A stretch of DNA of 64,000 nt. It comes from Cryptomeria japonica (Eukaryota; Streptophyta; Pinopsida; Cupressales; Cupressaceae). The notes beneath the pieces are model-generated. The model searched no databases. It was given only the letters and a program-made list of their open reading frames with translations, and had not been told where the DNA came from. Location of the stretch: assembly GCF_030272615.1 (NCBI RefSeq), contig NC_081405.1, forward strand, positions 611,133,065-611,197,064, in the 5' to 3' direction. Both the position numbers and the translations under genes were made by a program. Shown here piece by piece: positions 34,381-45,760 of the stretch (position 1 is its first letter; each line of letters begins with the position of its first letter).

Positions 34381-36060
34381 AAGGTCATCCACATGCTAAG
34401 TAATGACAAAATAATGTGTTTAGGCTCCACAAGCAATAGAAAGGATCCAAAAGGTTCGCCAATAGCAGGATAGGTCCAAGTAGTTCTAGGATTCTAAGCC
34501 AGAATACTATCTCGGAATACAAAATTGATAATTTGCTGGAAAAAGATCCAAACATTTTGTGGTTCAAGAATAAGGTAGATGATTATGTCCTTGACCAAAA
34601 TATAGTTGTGCAAGATCCTGTGAGCAAATGTAAGAAAATGCAAAAAGAAATGTTGAAACTGCAAAATAGAAAACAAACTAAAAAGAAGAAAAATTTGCTT
34701 GATGCAAGATTGCCAAGAACCAAGGATGCTTGTACATCAATACACCATCTAATATCCTCCCGCAATTGTTGCAGTTGCAACTTTGATGCATGAGGTATAA
34801 ATTTTGTAACATGTTAAAATAGAATAGTACCTTGAATTCAAAAAATAAATTATAAGATATACTTAATCTCTTTAATGTATATTTATTTTGTTTTTTATAG
34901 GCATTGTCAAGGGATCAAATGTCCTAGATTGATAATGTCACTCTCTCGACAATCAATTTTGGCCTAGAAAACTATGTGGTATCATATTTTGCACACCTCT
35001 TTTTATGTATTCTTTTGATTGAATATGCAAGTCATTTAATTTATATTTGTTAAACTATATTTAATATTATCTATTGATATCTCTTGTGTTAATTATGTTT
35101 CTTTTACGGTACCCCACGCATATCTAGGACACTACCTCGGTGAAAGAAATCCTTGAGGATGCCTAAACATCAAAAGGTAATTGAACACATTTTTAATTGA
35201 CACGATTGTTTGAAAAGGTTGAAATTGTCTTAATTGGAACTTGTAGTTTGATTAATCTTTTTGGTCTCTTTTATATACATTAGTAATTGGGATTTGTATA
35301 ATTTATGAATGCACTTGATACACAAGAGGATCAAGAGAGGGAAGAGGTGTGTATCTCTACTTTATTTTCTTTATTTGATGATTATATGCACATGTATTAT
35401 GAAATTTTGATAAATTATAATCTTATCATTTTTCATACTAGGAATAGCCATAGCTGCTTCATCAATGGCGAACCCTTTTAAGTCTACTAGAGAAGCATCT
35501 TAGGCTTTGGTACACTTTTTTCTATATATTGTAGATTTTTCATGTTTTTGATCTATATAGGTTATTACCTTGTATTAATTTTATTTAACCTACAATAATT
35601 ATCATTTTATTAATTGTATTTAACCTTATAATTTTTCATAAAGGAAATAGCCATAGTTGCTTCATCAATGGTGAGCCCTCCTAAGTCTACTGGAGAAGCA
35701 TATCAGGCTCTAGTACACTTTTGTAATATATATTATAGATTTTTAGTGTTTTTTATCTATATATGTGATTACCTTGTACTAATTATATATAACCTACAAT
35801 AGGCCCCTTCACGGTTTGGCCATAATGTGGCTCTTCTAAAGTTCCATTTTAAGAGGAATCCTAAGTCTGACAAGGGAATGAAAGAAAATATGGAAGATCC
35901 CAGATCAGCAAATGAGGTAATTTACATTTCAATTGAAAATAAATTATAGTTGAATGTATTGTTATGTTGATAATTGTGAACTATTTTGTACAAAAGGATT
36001 CTAACTTGGTATTTGAATTGTGGTTGTGCAACCATCTACAGAGCCATGTAATACATCAAA
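34381..36060 (+). pseudogene. Unrecognised gene-like sequence, part 2 (right of C1)
   Basis: This continues the DNA that C1 interrupted. A lysine-rich open frame at 34533-34793 (motif KMQKEMLKLQNRKQTKKKK) ends in a Cys-rich stretch. It is followed by short coding-like blocks flanked by AG before and GT after, for example near 35440-35510, 35642-35700 and 35803-35915. That pattern resembles small exons with AT-rich introns. Two of the blocks are duplicates. In-frame stops are present. The family is not recognised; it may be a decayed host gene or a DNA-transposon gene. Confidence 0.35.
35441..35803 (+). repeat. Tandem duplication of an exon-like unit, about 200 bases
   Basis: Copy 1 starts at 35441 (GGAATAGCCATAGCTGCTTC) and copy 2 near 35643. 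Both include the block coding roughly AIAASSM..PFKSTREAS and the same downstream AT-rich sequence ending ACCTACAATA. Copies differ at scattered positions. Confidence 0.75.
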
Positions 36061-36999
36061 GAGGCTCGATTTTAATGATCTACCACAACTATAGGATCAT
36101 ATAGTGTTAGTTGTGGTCATTTAAGGACCAATACATCTAGATATATTCTACATTTTTATTATATATCGATCTAGGCATAGCATATGCCATAATTTTGTAA
36201 AACTTTTATTGACTTGGCATATATGCCATTTTTTGTATGTACATAGACAATTATTTTGCATTTTGATATATATAAATGATGATATTCAATCCAATAAATG
36301 TGCATTGTGTTCAATATTATGCATTTTATTGATATTGATATTGATATTCGGTACATACACAATTTTCTCATTGTGTTCATTATTGTGCATTTTTATATAT
36401 AAATGTTGATTATAATTGATATATTTAATTTTTTCTCAAACAAAGACTTACAATTAATTATGTGAGCAATATATCCAAAGCGCTCAACAAAACAAGTCTA
36501 AATGACAACAAACAAGCTTACAAAATTGTAATAAAAGAGCCTCCAATATACAATCATTAAAATTTGTGTCTACCTAAAATAGTAGTTGCAAGCTAGGTAT
36601 TGCCAAAACTAGTGGCTTACTAATCAATTACTTCAGCTAAACAAATGTCTTTTTGTTGAATTATACCATATATAAAAGACATAACAATTGCCATCACAGA
36701 ATATGAATCATTTCAACTATGGAATATTATTTGAGAAGCTTTCTCATATATTAAACTACCCCTAGAAAACTCCATGTCTAAATAAAAATGAAAGTCTTGC
36801 ATCACTTAAAAATAGCTTCCACTTTTACTAAATTCCTAACAATAGCTGGATCCTTGTTTGATAAATTTTGATCTCAGCTACTCCATAGACTTGGATTATC
36901 TTTGATCTCAGGCTTAGAAAACTATTCAGTGTATTTTGTGATTTCCCTTGTATAAAGTTAAATGAATATTTGCTAATGTAATTAGTAATATAAATATAA
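36061..36999. other. AT-rich interval, no gene recognised
   Basis: It is AT-rich with short repeats such as three TGATAT-type units near 36330-36352. Nothing else is recognised. Confidence 0.5.
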
Positions 37000-39045
37000 A
37001 CAACAGAAATATATGTTATAGGAAGGCATTTAGGAGTAATGGATGGGAAGTGAGGCAACGATGGGAGTAGGTTTTCTGAGTGTGAGGTAGATACTGATGA
37101 AATGGATGGTGAGGATGAGGATGACAACGATGAGGAGTTGGGAGTGGCATTCTTTTTCTCTGCATGGTTTGATGGGTGTGCATGGTCCCAGCTTTGGTTT
37201 GTGGTTGGCTTATGGAGGCACCAAACAATTTTGCCTGTGGATGTGGTGTCATCCTTTCTTGGTGACTGCGATGGTGGTTTATGTGTGCAATCTCTGGGGA
37301 TCTTGCTACCTGGGGTCCTTTCATTTGGTTTGAGAGGTGTTGTGGGTGTTTTGGTTTAGCCAGTAAGTGGGTGCCTGGATAGAATATATGTAGCTAGGGT
37401 GGTAGAAAGTGTCGAGAAGGGAGAGTGGAATTGGGTGTTTCCCCTACTTGCCATTTGATTATGATTAGCGACGTCCTTGTTTTGGCTTGAGGACAAGACT
37501 AGAGGCTATTTTTTATTGTCTCAGGGGAGATTTTAGTGTGGAATCTTCTCCCCAATTTTTTCTCCCTCATTGTCTGAATGTTGATTTGGTGCAGTGGTTT
37601 GTCATTTCTCTTGGTGGAGGGCTTGTTGGGGTTGTTCTATGCCCATGTGCTGGTGGGATTGTGGTCATGCTTTTTTCTTGGTATGGGAGGGGTTGTTTGG
37701 GATCCTGGTGGAGCTTCTAGTGCTTGGCTCTTCTTTGGGGTTTTGGTTTCTCTTCTCCCCTTGGGTCATCCTTTTCCCTTGGGGTGGGATCTATTGTGGC
37801 ATGGGGCCTCTGTGTAGTTTGTCTTTTTGTCCTTTTTTTGTTTCCTTTCAATGTTTCCACTTGATGGTTGTGAGCATACCTCTTTTCCTATTTTTTTCAA
37901 GAGGTTCTCTGATGACCTTCAGGTTGTCATCTTTCCACTTCTCTTAGTCTATCCTATTGAGGTGGACCGTTATTATACTGAGGGGAAGAGTTGCGGGAGG
38001 ATTTTTGTTGGATGGCTCCTATTGGGGTTTTTGGATGCCATGTTCTTCGAGGTTGGGTGTGTGATTGTTACTCTCTCCTTGCTATTGGTTTTCTTTCCCT
38101 TTTCTTGTATAGAGGTGGAGATATTGGTGGAGCTTGTCTACTTGGAGTTTGTGTAGATCAGGCCTCTTCTTTAGCTTAAGGTTTTGGGAGCCTTTTTAAA
38201 AACCATTTGTCTAGCTAAGCATTGTGGGTTTGTTCCTTGGTTGTTGGACTTTGTTTTGTAGCTTGAAGCTTTGTTCTCTCTACTGATGGTCTCCATTTTT
38301 TTAGCTTTTATTGAGGTGGTTCCCTATCTTATCTAGAAGGTGGACATTGATCAGATGTTATGTGGTTGTGTGGCTTTATCCTATTGGTTTTGGGAGCCAT
38401 GGTAAAACCCAACTCAAAGGTTAGGGAATCATTTCAAAACAACCCATTTTTTGGCTACTACTTAATATTTATCTTATTGGTGCCTAGTTCAGGTTGTGGG
38501 AGCCTTGTAAAACCCATGGGCAGGCTGTATGCTAGTAGTTTTAAAGGGCCCATCTTGGCTAGTTGTTTTTCGATAGGTTGAGGTTTTGATCTTGGTGCCC
38601 TAAGGACTTTGTTATAGGTTAAGGGAGCCTGGGAAAACCCTTCTTTTCAAGTTAAGGGAGCCTGGTAAAATCCTTCTTGTTGGTTGAGAGTGCATGAGAA
38701 ACCCTCATTCTATGTTTTTTTAGATCTATAAGCTATTTTAGATATGTTGTTTGTGCCATCTTGGTTTGTATTGGATTGTTTATGTTGACTGGATAGTGTT
38801 AGTTTGGTTGTGGCTGCTCTGTTTTGTATAGCCTTTGATGCCATAATTTCTGTATTATTTGACCCTTGTTGTGTGTTTCTGGTTGAGTTATTGTTTATCT
38901 TTGTTGTATTTTTCTACAACGTCCCTTTATTGGTTCTGAATTTGTGAAAATCCGAGGGTTTCAGGTCCCTTCAAAACTTGTTGTATGAGTTTTTTGGTCC
39001 CCTCAGAACCTGTTTACCCTAATAAAAAATAAAAATCTATTTTAT
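37000..39045 (+). mobile_element. Probable LINE 3' region (3' UTR-like)
   Basis: The sequence is T/G-rich and non-coding, ending in GGTTTCAGGTCCCTTCAAAAC, a second related block, then CCTAATAAAAAATAAAAAT, which resembles a LINE tail. The minus-strand element just downstream ends with the same block (see 39130). No RT domain is seen, so LINE identity is inferred from the tail only. Overlapping open frames at 37097-38156 have no protein-like features. Confidence 0.4.
38181..38706 (+). repeat. Interspersed 24-base motif, six degenerate copies
   Basis: Copies resemble GGTTAAGGGAGCCTGG followed by TAAAACCC, near 38182, 38389, 38494, 38618, 38649 and 38681. The last three are spaced about 31-33 bases. 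Confidence 0.6.
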
Positions 39046-39129
39046 ACAATCATGGGTTAAACTCTATTTTATTTACTCTATATATCTCTATGCTAATTTT
39101 TTCAAAAAATCTTGTACTTTTATTTTATT

Positions 39130-40586
39130 GATTTTTTCCCCAAACAATTTTTGTTTTTGATTAAGGAAAAAATGGGTTTTACAGGGACCCGAAACCATAG
39201 AGTTTACAAGTAGGAAAAAATATTCAAATAAAGTTCACTAAGACATGAAAGCTGCTAGAAAAAAACAAAAAGATGGCAGCAATGAGACAAAATTCAGCAA
39301 AAGGCCATGAACAGACAAACAAAGCTGACCTAGGGACTTTAGTGTTTCAGCAATCTCGACTTCAAGGTTATTCATTTATTGAGCCACCTTATTCAACTTG
39401 TGGATCTCCTAAGGTGCATAATCTTCTTTTATTTTCAGGTTAGCTCTAGTCCTCTTCGAAGGGCTGAAATCCTCTTTCTGGCTTTTGTTATTGTCAACTT
39501 CCAAGTCCACAAACAAGGTCCCCTGCTAAGTATTTTCTAGCTTATCCACCAAGGTGTTCATTGTAGTAGAAGAATTATTTATAATTTTGTGGTTTTGCTT
39601 CATGATGGAATTTATAGTAACCCATATTTTACCAATTTCCCCTTCCAGATGTTTTATTATTTTCTTATTTTCCTTTTTTGTGTTATCCTTGAGCTCGACA
39701 GTTTTTTGAAGGTACTCGACCATCAAAATCTTCTCTTCTTTGGTCCATAAACCCCCAACAACGTTCTGAGACACCCCTTTAGCTTCCATTTCATTCAACT
39801 TACTAGAAACAACCATCTTCTTTATACTAAGGTCCTTAATTTCATGAAAATCCCACTAAATAATTTTGAAGTAGTCAACCACCCCATTTCTAGCTATTGC
39901 CATAATATCATCAGGAAATTCCTGGTTAAGCTTGAAGTAATGGTCTTTAGGTCTAAGATATTTAGGGATTATGGGCCTATTTTCTTTGCTAGTTTGAGAG
40001 TAATAGGTATAGGAGCCATCAGTGGAATCTGGGGCTGCGAAAGAGTCCTCTACGGAATCCTCAGAATAGGAAACTAGCTTTTTCTTGGGGAGGGATTTCT
40101 CCTTGTTTTTAGCTTTTTGAGAAGCGTCGGTGAGGGTTTTCATAGAGGGGACTTTTTTATTCAAGGGCTTGTTCTATAAGGTTTTCTTTAACCAAATCTT
40201 TGGGGGGGAGTCTCTTCCTCTTCCCAATCAGAGCCTCTCTTCCCAATTAGAGTCTCATTTGCCCTTGTCTTCAAACATGGTAATATCAATATTATAGTCT
40301 TTCGAGCCCGAAGGTGAAATGGGGTTAGAGGGGGTGGCATATTAGAAAAATTCTCATGGATTAACCTAATAAGCCCCGCATGTAGGACAAGATATTTCCT
40401 AGGAATTTTTCAATACTTCTTAATACTATGTTTTAGAGAGAAAAATAGGTAGTAAGGAAATAAAATCCTTACCTTATGTCGAATATGATTAAGGAGGGAA
40501 AAGTGGTAGCCTTAGACACTGGTAAATCTGTCATCCACCATTATATATTCCATGATAACTTTGAGCACCTCCCTCCAAAGAATCTT
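39130..40586 (-). mobile_element. Probable LINE-type element carrying only an ORF1-like gene
   Basis: On the minus strand an ORF1-like coding stretch passes directly into a T-rich 3' UTR ending GGTTTCGGGTCCCTGTAAAAC and an A-rich tail near 39130-39170. That end block matches the plus-strand element to the left. No RT coding is present. The 5' side is cut at 40586 where copia C3 begins. Confidence 0.45.
39300..40586 (-). pseudogene. ORF1-like protein of the LINE-type element, broken
   Basis: Visible pieces from the 5' side are ILWREVLKVIMEYI with NHIRHK near 40570-40480, then a Lys/Ser-rich segment with RPIIPKYLRPKDHYFKLNQ (about 39940-39890), then a coiled-coil segment at 39526-39816 (TKEEKILMVEYLQKTVELKD). 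Stops and shifts separate them. A coiled coil with a basic region would fit a LINE ORF1 RNA-binding protein, but I see no RRM or zinc knuckle, so the assignment is tentative. Confidence 0.35.
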
Positions 40587-40839
40587 TGTTAGGATAATTA
40601 GTGAACAACTAAGAGGGGGGTGAATCGATTGTTAACAAATTATAAATTTAATCCACAATATGACCTTAAACAAATCAAGTACTGGTAAAGCACATACATA
40701 TGCCTGCAGCAATAGATACTGGTAAACAATACAACTTAATAATTAACTAGATAATCAATGTAAAGCAACCATACCACATATAACCTTGATTTGTACGTGG
40801 AAAACCCGGAAAGGGAAAAACCACAATGCTAAACCTACC
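40587..40839 (-). repeat. C3 3' LTR, left piece
   Basis: It begins TGTTAGGATAATTAG with the AAGAGGGGGGTGAATCG block and ends inside the GGAAAGGGAAAAACCAC block. The last five bases (40835-40839, CTACC) are the T2 target duplication. Confidence 0.85.
40835..40839. repeat. T2 target-site duplication, left copy
   Basis: CTACC, repeated at 60006-60010. Confidence 0.85.
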
Positions 40840-40936
40840 TTTTATCACTATTTAGAATTTTGGGTGATTTCTCTTTTCAATCCTTTTAATTTTTGGCTTT
40901 CATGGCTTCATTCTGCCTCTAAAGGGTTATTCATCT

Positions 40937-40953
40937 AAGGGTTTAGGGTTTTT
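40937..40953. promoter_or_regulatory. Telo-box-like motif at start of T2 5' LTR
   Basis: AAGGGTTTAGGGTTTTT, two plant telomere-type units. It is repeated at 53952-53968 in the 3' LTR. Function is inferred only by analogy with plant telo-boxes. Confidence 0.4.
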
Positions 40954-41154
40954 GCAAATTCACCTTTTTCATCTTGTAAGCCCTACGTTCTATTTTCTTG
41001 TTACCTTTTTCCACTTAGGTGGAAGGTTCAGTCCATCATTAGAGAAGGGGTTCCTTTTTAGGTCTTTGCCTTGGTGGGATATAAAATTCTTTTGATTAAT
41101 GCCCTTTTCCTAAGTCTTATTTCATTTTATAATATGTGTTGGGTTTTGTAATGT

Positions 41155-42170
41155 TTGTGCAAGTTCCGGTGGATCCAATGACAAGCATTGTTTCATGATG
41201 AGAAGATGCATGAAGTTTATCCTTCATGAAGTAGAGAAAAGGTGGTCGGCCCAAGTAAAGCAGTCATGGTGAATGATAAAAGTCATGTATCTTATTGTTG
41301 ATCTAACGGTTGGCATTGTTTTGAATTATGAAGATGTGTGATATTTACCTTTCATGAAGAAACGAAAGGTGGTGGGTCCAGAAGGTAAGCGGCTCCTGAG
41401 TTTAAAGACCAATCAACTTGAAGATGATCAGATGCCACGCGTTGTTTCACAATGAAAAGTAACACAATATTTATCCTTCACAAAATAGTGAAATAGAGCT
41501 GGCTATGACGTGGTAGATTAGGTGGTGATATAGCTAGATGTAGGACTAAGATATAAAATGATCTGTCAATGAGACACATGGCTCTGACTGGACTTCTGGA
41601 TTGGTCTGTTTGAAAAGGTGGCGGTGTTGGTGAAATTCATGGTGCAGTGAGACACGTGGTGGTTCAGATGTGGAGACTAGCAGATTTCTTGGGTGAGTAA
41701 GTGATAGCCACGTGGAAGATACTTGTCAGAGGTTTGTAGATGAGTAGATTTGTGAAGAGCGCCCACTTTGAAGACTAAAGAGACTAAAGGCTGAGCAACT
41801 TGAAGTTGATCGGATGTCGCGTGCTATTTGACATGGTGAAGGTGCAAGAAGTTTAATCTTCATGAAACAACGAAAAACCATTAGTGGTGGTGGTTACACA
41901 CAGTCATAAGGACAAGCAGTCATGGTGAAGGCTAAAGGTAGAGCAACTTGAAGTTGATCTGATGATGCGCATTTTTTTGCAATGTGAAGATGCACAAAGT
42001 TTAATTATCGTGAAACAACGAAAAGATAGTTGGGCCCATTTTTAAGAAGGATGACGTGCGTAAGGTAAATAACTTGCACATCTTGCATGATCCAATGGTT
42101 GGCACTTTTTCATGATGCAAAGATGCATGAAGTTTACTCTTTGTGAAGTAGCGAAAAGGCAAAACACTTA
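41155..42170 (+). repeat. Degenerate hairpin-repeat array in T2 5' LTR U3
   Basis: Modules of about 60-75 bases occur near 41180, 41305, 41435, 41825, 41965 and 42100. Each runs from a TTGTTTCATGATG-like arm through AAGATGCATGAAGTTTA to TTCATGAAACAACGAAA-like sequence. Some start after a recurring AACTTGAAGTTGATC. They match the array in T1. Confidence 0.65.
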
Positions 42171-42469
42171 GAAAAATTTTGTGGTCCTTTGGAGCCATTT
42201 TTTGAATTCAATTATGAATTAATTGCTGAAGCATGTGGCTTGATTGTTTCTGATCAATGCTCAGTTCCCATAATAATCTTCATATCAGTTGAGACTTCAG
42301 CATCAATTTGAAGAATCTTGTAGAGGAATCGGTGCACAGAGCAAATTTTTTCAAGCAACAAGTAAGTTTTTGCAAATTGCTTGACAGGTACAGTTGAATT
42401 GGTATCACCGAGTGTTTGATTTCTAAAGAACTCTCTCTAAAATTTAATTGAAATAATTGTAATTCTGAT

Positions 42470-44977
42470 ATGGCACCAAGAAGATATTTCATAGAGAAGG
42501 TTAATTACTAGGAGAGAGCCATTTGTGATGAATTTTAGAGCAATTAAATAAGTCCACTAATGCTCCAGGTAAAAAGAAAGAATTGGTGCCTAAAGCTTCC
42601 TGCTTGAGAATTGGCGATGGCCTATACAACAAAGGGAATTGGTTTAGGGATCTCCAAATAGGAATATCAGGTTTGGGAATTTTCAAAGTGGGTTTTAGAA
42701 AGAGAAATTCCCTTACTCCTATGAATAGTATATGGGAACTAGATGTTGGGAAGCTCATAGTCCCTGGGGTTTTCATGGACATGGACCTATTAACCCAAAT
42801 TGCCAATAATTATGATCCCAATACCAAGACTATAAAGAATGTAAATGGTGGGTCTCTAATTGAAATAAATGATGATGAGTTCAAGGGAGTTTTTTAGACT
42901 CATTCAGGTATCAAATTATTTAGAGCCTATCAATTTTGAAACATTTGCAAAGGTCTACGATGCATAGAGAGATCACCTTAGAAATGGCCCCTTGAAGGAA
43001 TTCTTCACTAAAACAGGAGGACTAATAGTTGTAGGCCCTAGAAACATGGAACCATTTTCATTAAAATTATTTACTTTCAGGGCTAAAGGGATGTATTGGG
43101 CCTTATGTTAGATTTTTGGGGAAGATGCAGAGACTACTATGCCAACCCACTATATGCTCATGATAGCATAGATTTTGAACCCATCTTTGGCAGTAACTTT
43201 TGATTTTGCACTTTATCTCACTGATGTCATTCATGAGGGATTGATAGGGATAAAAAAGGCTAAGGTTGATAGACCTTTTGGGTGGTATTCTCTCCTTATG
43301 CACATGTTTCTATTTAAAGGTATTGAATATTTTGCTCATGAAATGGACCTGATCAAATGAAAAGATGGGGAGGAGATGTCCGTTCAATTGTGGAGCATAA
43401 TTTTGTTTTGGGATAGAGAAGATGCAAGTTACCTAAAGTTTTTTAGACGTTTTGCATCTAGGCTTAGAATTCTTTTGTGCCCATAGAACCCTAGGATTCC
43501 TAACACTCTCCTTGAATTCCTTAGGCCTAAGGAATTAGCTGAAGATATTAAGATTGTGCATAATTGGGGTGACATATATCTGTATCCTTTCTCCACTGTG
43601 TTCAGAGTGTTTGGTTTTAGAGGAACTCCATATTTTCTCCCATATCAAGTCCTATTGAAGATAGGAATTGCTGAGGTCCTGAGGCAGATTGGAGGCCTGC
43701 AAGAAGCAGAATTGACAAATAGGGAGAAAGGAACAATTTTTCCAACTATTACAATGGCACATTAGTTTGTATTCACCAAGGGTGGTTGGACACATTTTGA
43801 TGATTTCTTTCATTCGTACAGGTTGTCTACTGTAGTGGCAAGATTTTCTGACCTAGAGGGTTTCTTTAATGGCATGTTTAAGAAGAGAGTCATGTGCAAG
43901 GGTAGGGCACACCAGTTCCATTTTCCTAAAGATTTGATCAGAAATGAGTTCAATTTAGATGAACAGGAATTGAGGAAAGAAAAGTGGATAGCTTTTAAGA
44001 AAGCTCTGGACTTCATCCACCAATTTGATAGTAGCTATGACCCCCTGGCCAGTTTTACTCCTTTAGAGGAAAAGGTCAAGTTTTTGATTCTTTATTTTGA
44101 AGATTTAATGTAAACTTTAAACGATGAGAGGGAGGCTATATTAATGAATGACCCTGAAAAGGCTCAAGTTGTCTTAGCTAAGCTTGCATTTGCAAAGGCA
44201 TTGCCTCCTAGTGATTATGTGATGCACAAGAGACTTACTTACAATGTGTTAATGCCAACAAAAGGTGAATCTTCCTCCTCAAAGGGGAAAAAGCCATTAG
44301 TAGATGTTGTGGAGATTCAAGACTCTCCTAAAAGGCAAAGGGCAGGAAAAGAGGTGCAAACAATTGAGCCTTTATATTCTCCATCTTAATCCCCAATCCA
44401 TTTAGGGGATGAACATGTAGTAGCAGAACAACTGCTGCAATTAGGAAGCCTTGGGAAAATTGCTCTCACTTATAAGGAGTTGCAAAAAGAGGAAAGGCAC
44501 CTCAGAGTCTAGCTATCTTGAAGGCATGGTTGTGAAGAGAGTAAAGGACATAGGGATAGTAGAGGCTACTAGCACAATTTTGGAATCAACAAAATTCAAC
44601 ATGGTTGTAGCTGAAAAGGAGGCCAAGGAAAAGGCTGATCTCCAAGTCAAGTTGGAGGTAATCCTAAAAGCTTACAATGAAGCCCAAGTTGAAATAGCTT
44701 AGAGGGATAGTATAATTCCTAAATTGAAGAATCAAATAGCAGGGCAACATCATCAAGGTGAGTCTTCTACATTGATGATTCCCTCTTACCTAGCTAAACC
44801 TCCATCTGCTAGTCCGATCATTGAGTTTCCCTTGTCCCCTATGAATCCTAGTTTCAAATCTACTAAGTCGATTCAAGATGAAATGGAAAAATTGAAGCAA
44901 GCTCAAGCCATATTTGCAAGTAAATATGAGGAGAAGGTCAGGGGAACAATTTTAAAGTTTGCTGACACAATAGGGGC

Positions 44978-45037
<60 letters not shown>

Positions 45038-45569
45038 GAAAAGAGTTTTAAGCATGTTGACTGATCTAAAGGAAGATAAGGCTACTCTAGAGCCAATTTT
45101 AAATAAATGGATGGCAGGGGAAGCAGATTTGGAGCTTATGTGCTCATCTTATGAAGAGGCAAAGGGTGATGCCAATATTAAATCCACATGTGAGTTGGTT
45201 AAAGGTATGCCTAGGTTAGCAGAAGGAAGAGCTGGTTTAGAGAGAAATGCCAACCTATACAAAAAAGAATATGTTAACCAGAAGTTTGAAATATTTCCTG
45301 GAGGTTTTGTTAGTTCAAGTCAGTTGAAAGATGAAAAAATATGGCTTGATTAGCTAGGACATAAATTATCTCAATGGATAAATGAAGTCATCAATTCAAA
45401 TGACACATCTTTATTTATTCGAAGAATTGAAGAAATTGAAAAGATGAAGTCACACTATGGTTTTTTGGAGGCATGAGTCAAGCACTTAAGAAGCACCTGG
45501 AAAAGATTAAATAAGTTGAAGAAGAAACTTATTAGCTTCTCTTGGCCCAATGATGATGTGTTTCAATGA
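42470..45569 (+). pseudogene. T2 5'-LTR copy of the LTR-encoded accessory protein, broken
   Basis: The start MAPRR at 42470 and the end stop at 45567-45569 correspond to the T1 and T2 3'-LTR copies. A frame change near 42560, scattered stops, a ~460-base internal deletion near 44481 and a (TA)28 run at 44981-45036 break it. Conserved motifs include GDGLYNKGNW, NSIWELDVGKL, MHMFLFKG, HNWGDIYLY, FFNGMFKKR and FPKDLIRNEFNLDEQE. Basic linker motifs and the coiled coil (EKEAKEKADLQVKLE) follow. The family is unrecognised. It sits upstream of the LTR TATA-like box, so a transcript starting there would not include this copy. Confidence 0.75.
44981..45036. repeat. (TA)28 microsatellite inside the LTR ORF
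   Basis: The other LTR has only about five TA units at the same place (near 58456). In both copies the reading frame changes around it. Confidence 0.9.
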
Positions 45570-45750
45570 TGGAAAGATAAATATATGGTGCAAGAAGTAG
45601 AGGATCAAGAATAATCAACTGATGCTACAATGTTGCAACAACCTTCAGGAAGTTAGGGATGAAGGTTATTTGTAACCTCTTTCAAGAGGGAATTATGGTT
45701 GTAACAAACTATTCCTAGGAAAGTCTGAAGCTTGTTTGCAACCATATCAT

Positions 45751-45760
45751 TATAAATGGA
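45751..45760 (+). promoter_or_regulatory. Candidate TATA box, T2 5' LTR
   Basis: TATAAATGGA, identical at 59181-59190 and aligned with TATAATTGG in T1. It lies ~180 bases after the LTR ORF. Confidence 0.5.

Noticed and set aside
37097-38156. Several overlapping plus-strand frames of 60-117 codons rich in Phe, Leu, Trp and Gly
   Set aside because: They arise from T/G-rich sequence, overlap in all three frames and show no domain. They look like a non-coding 3' region.
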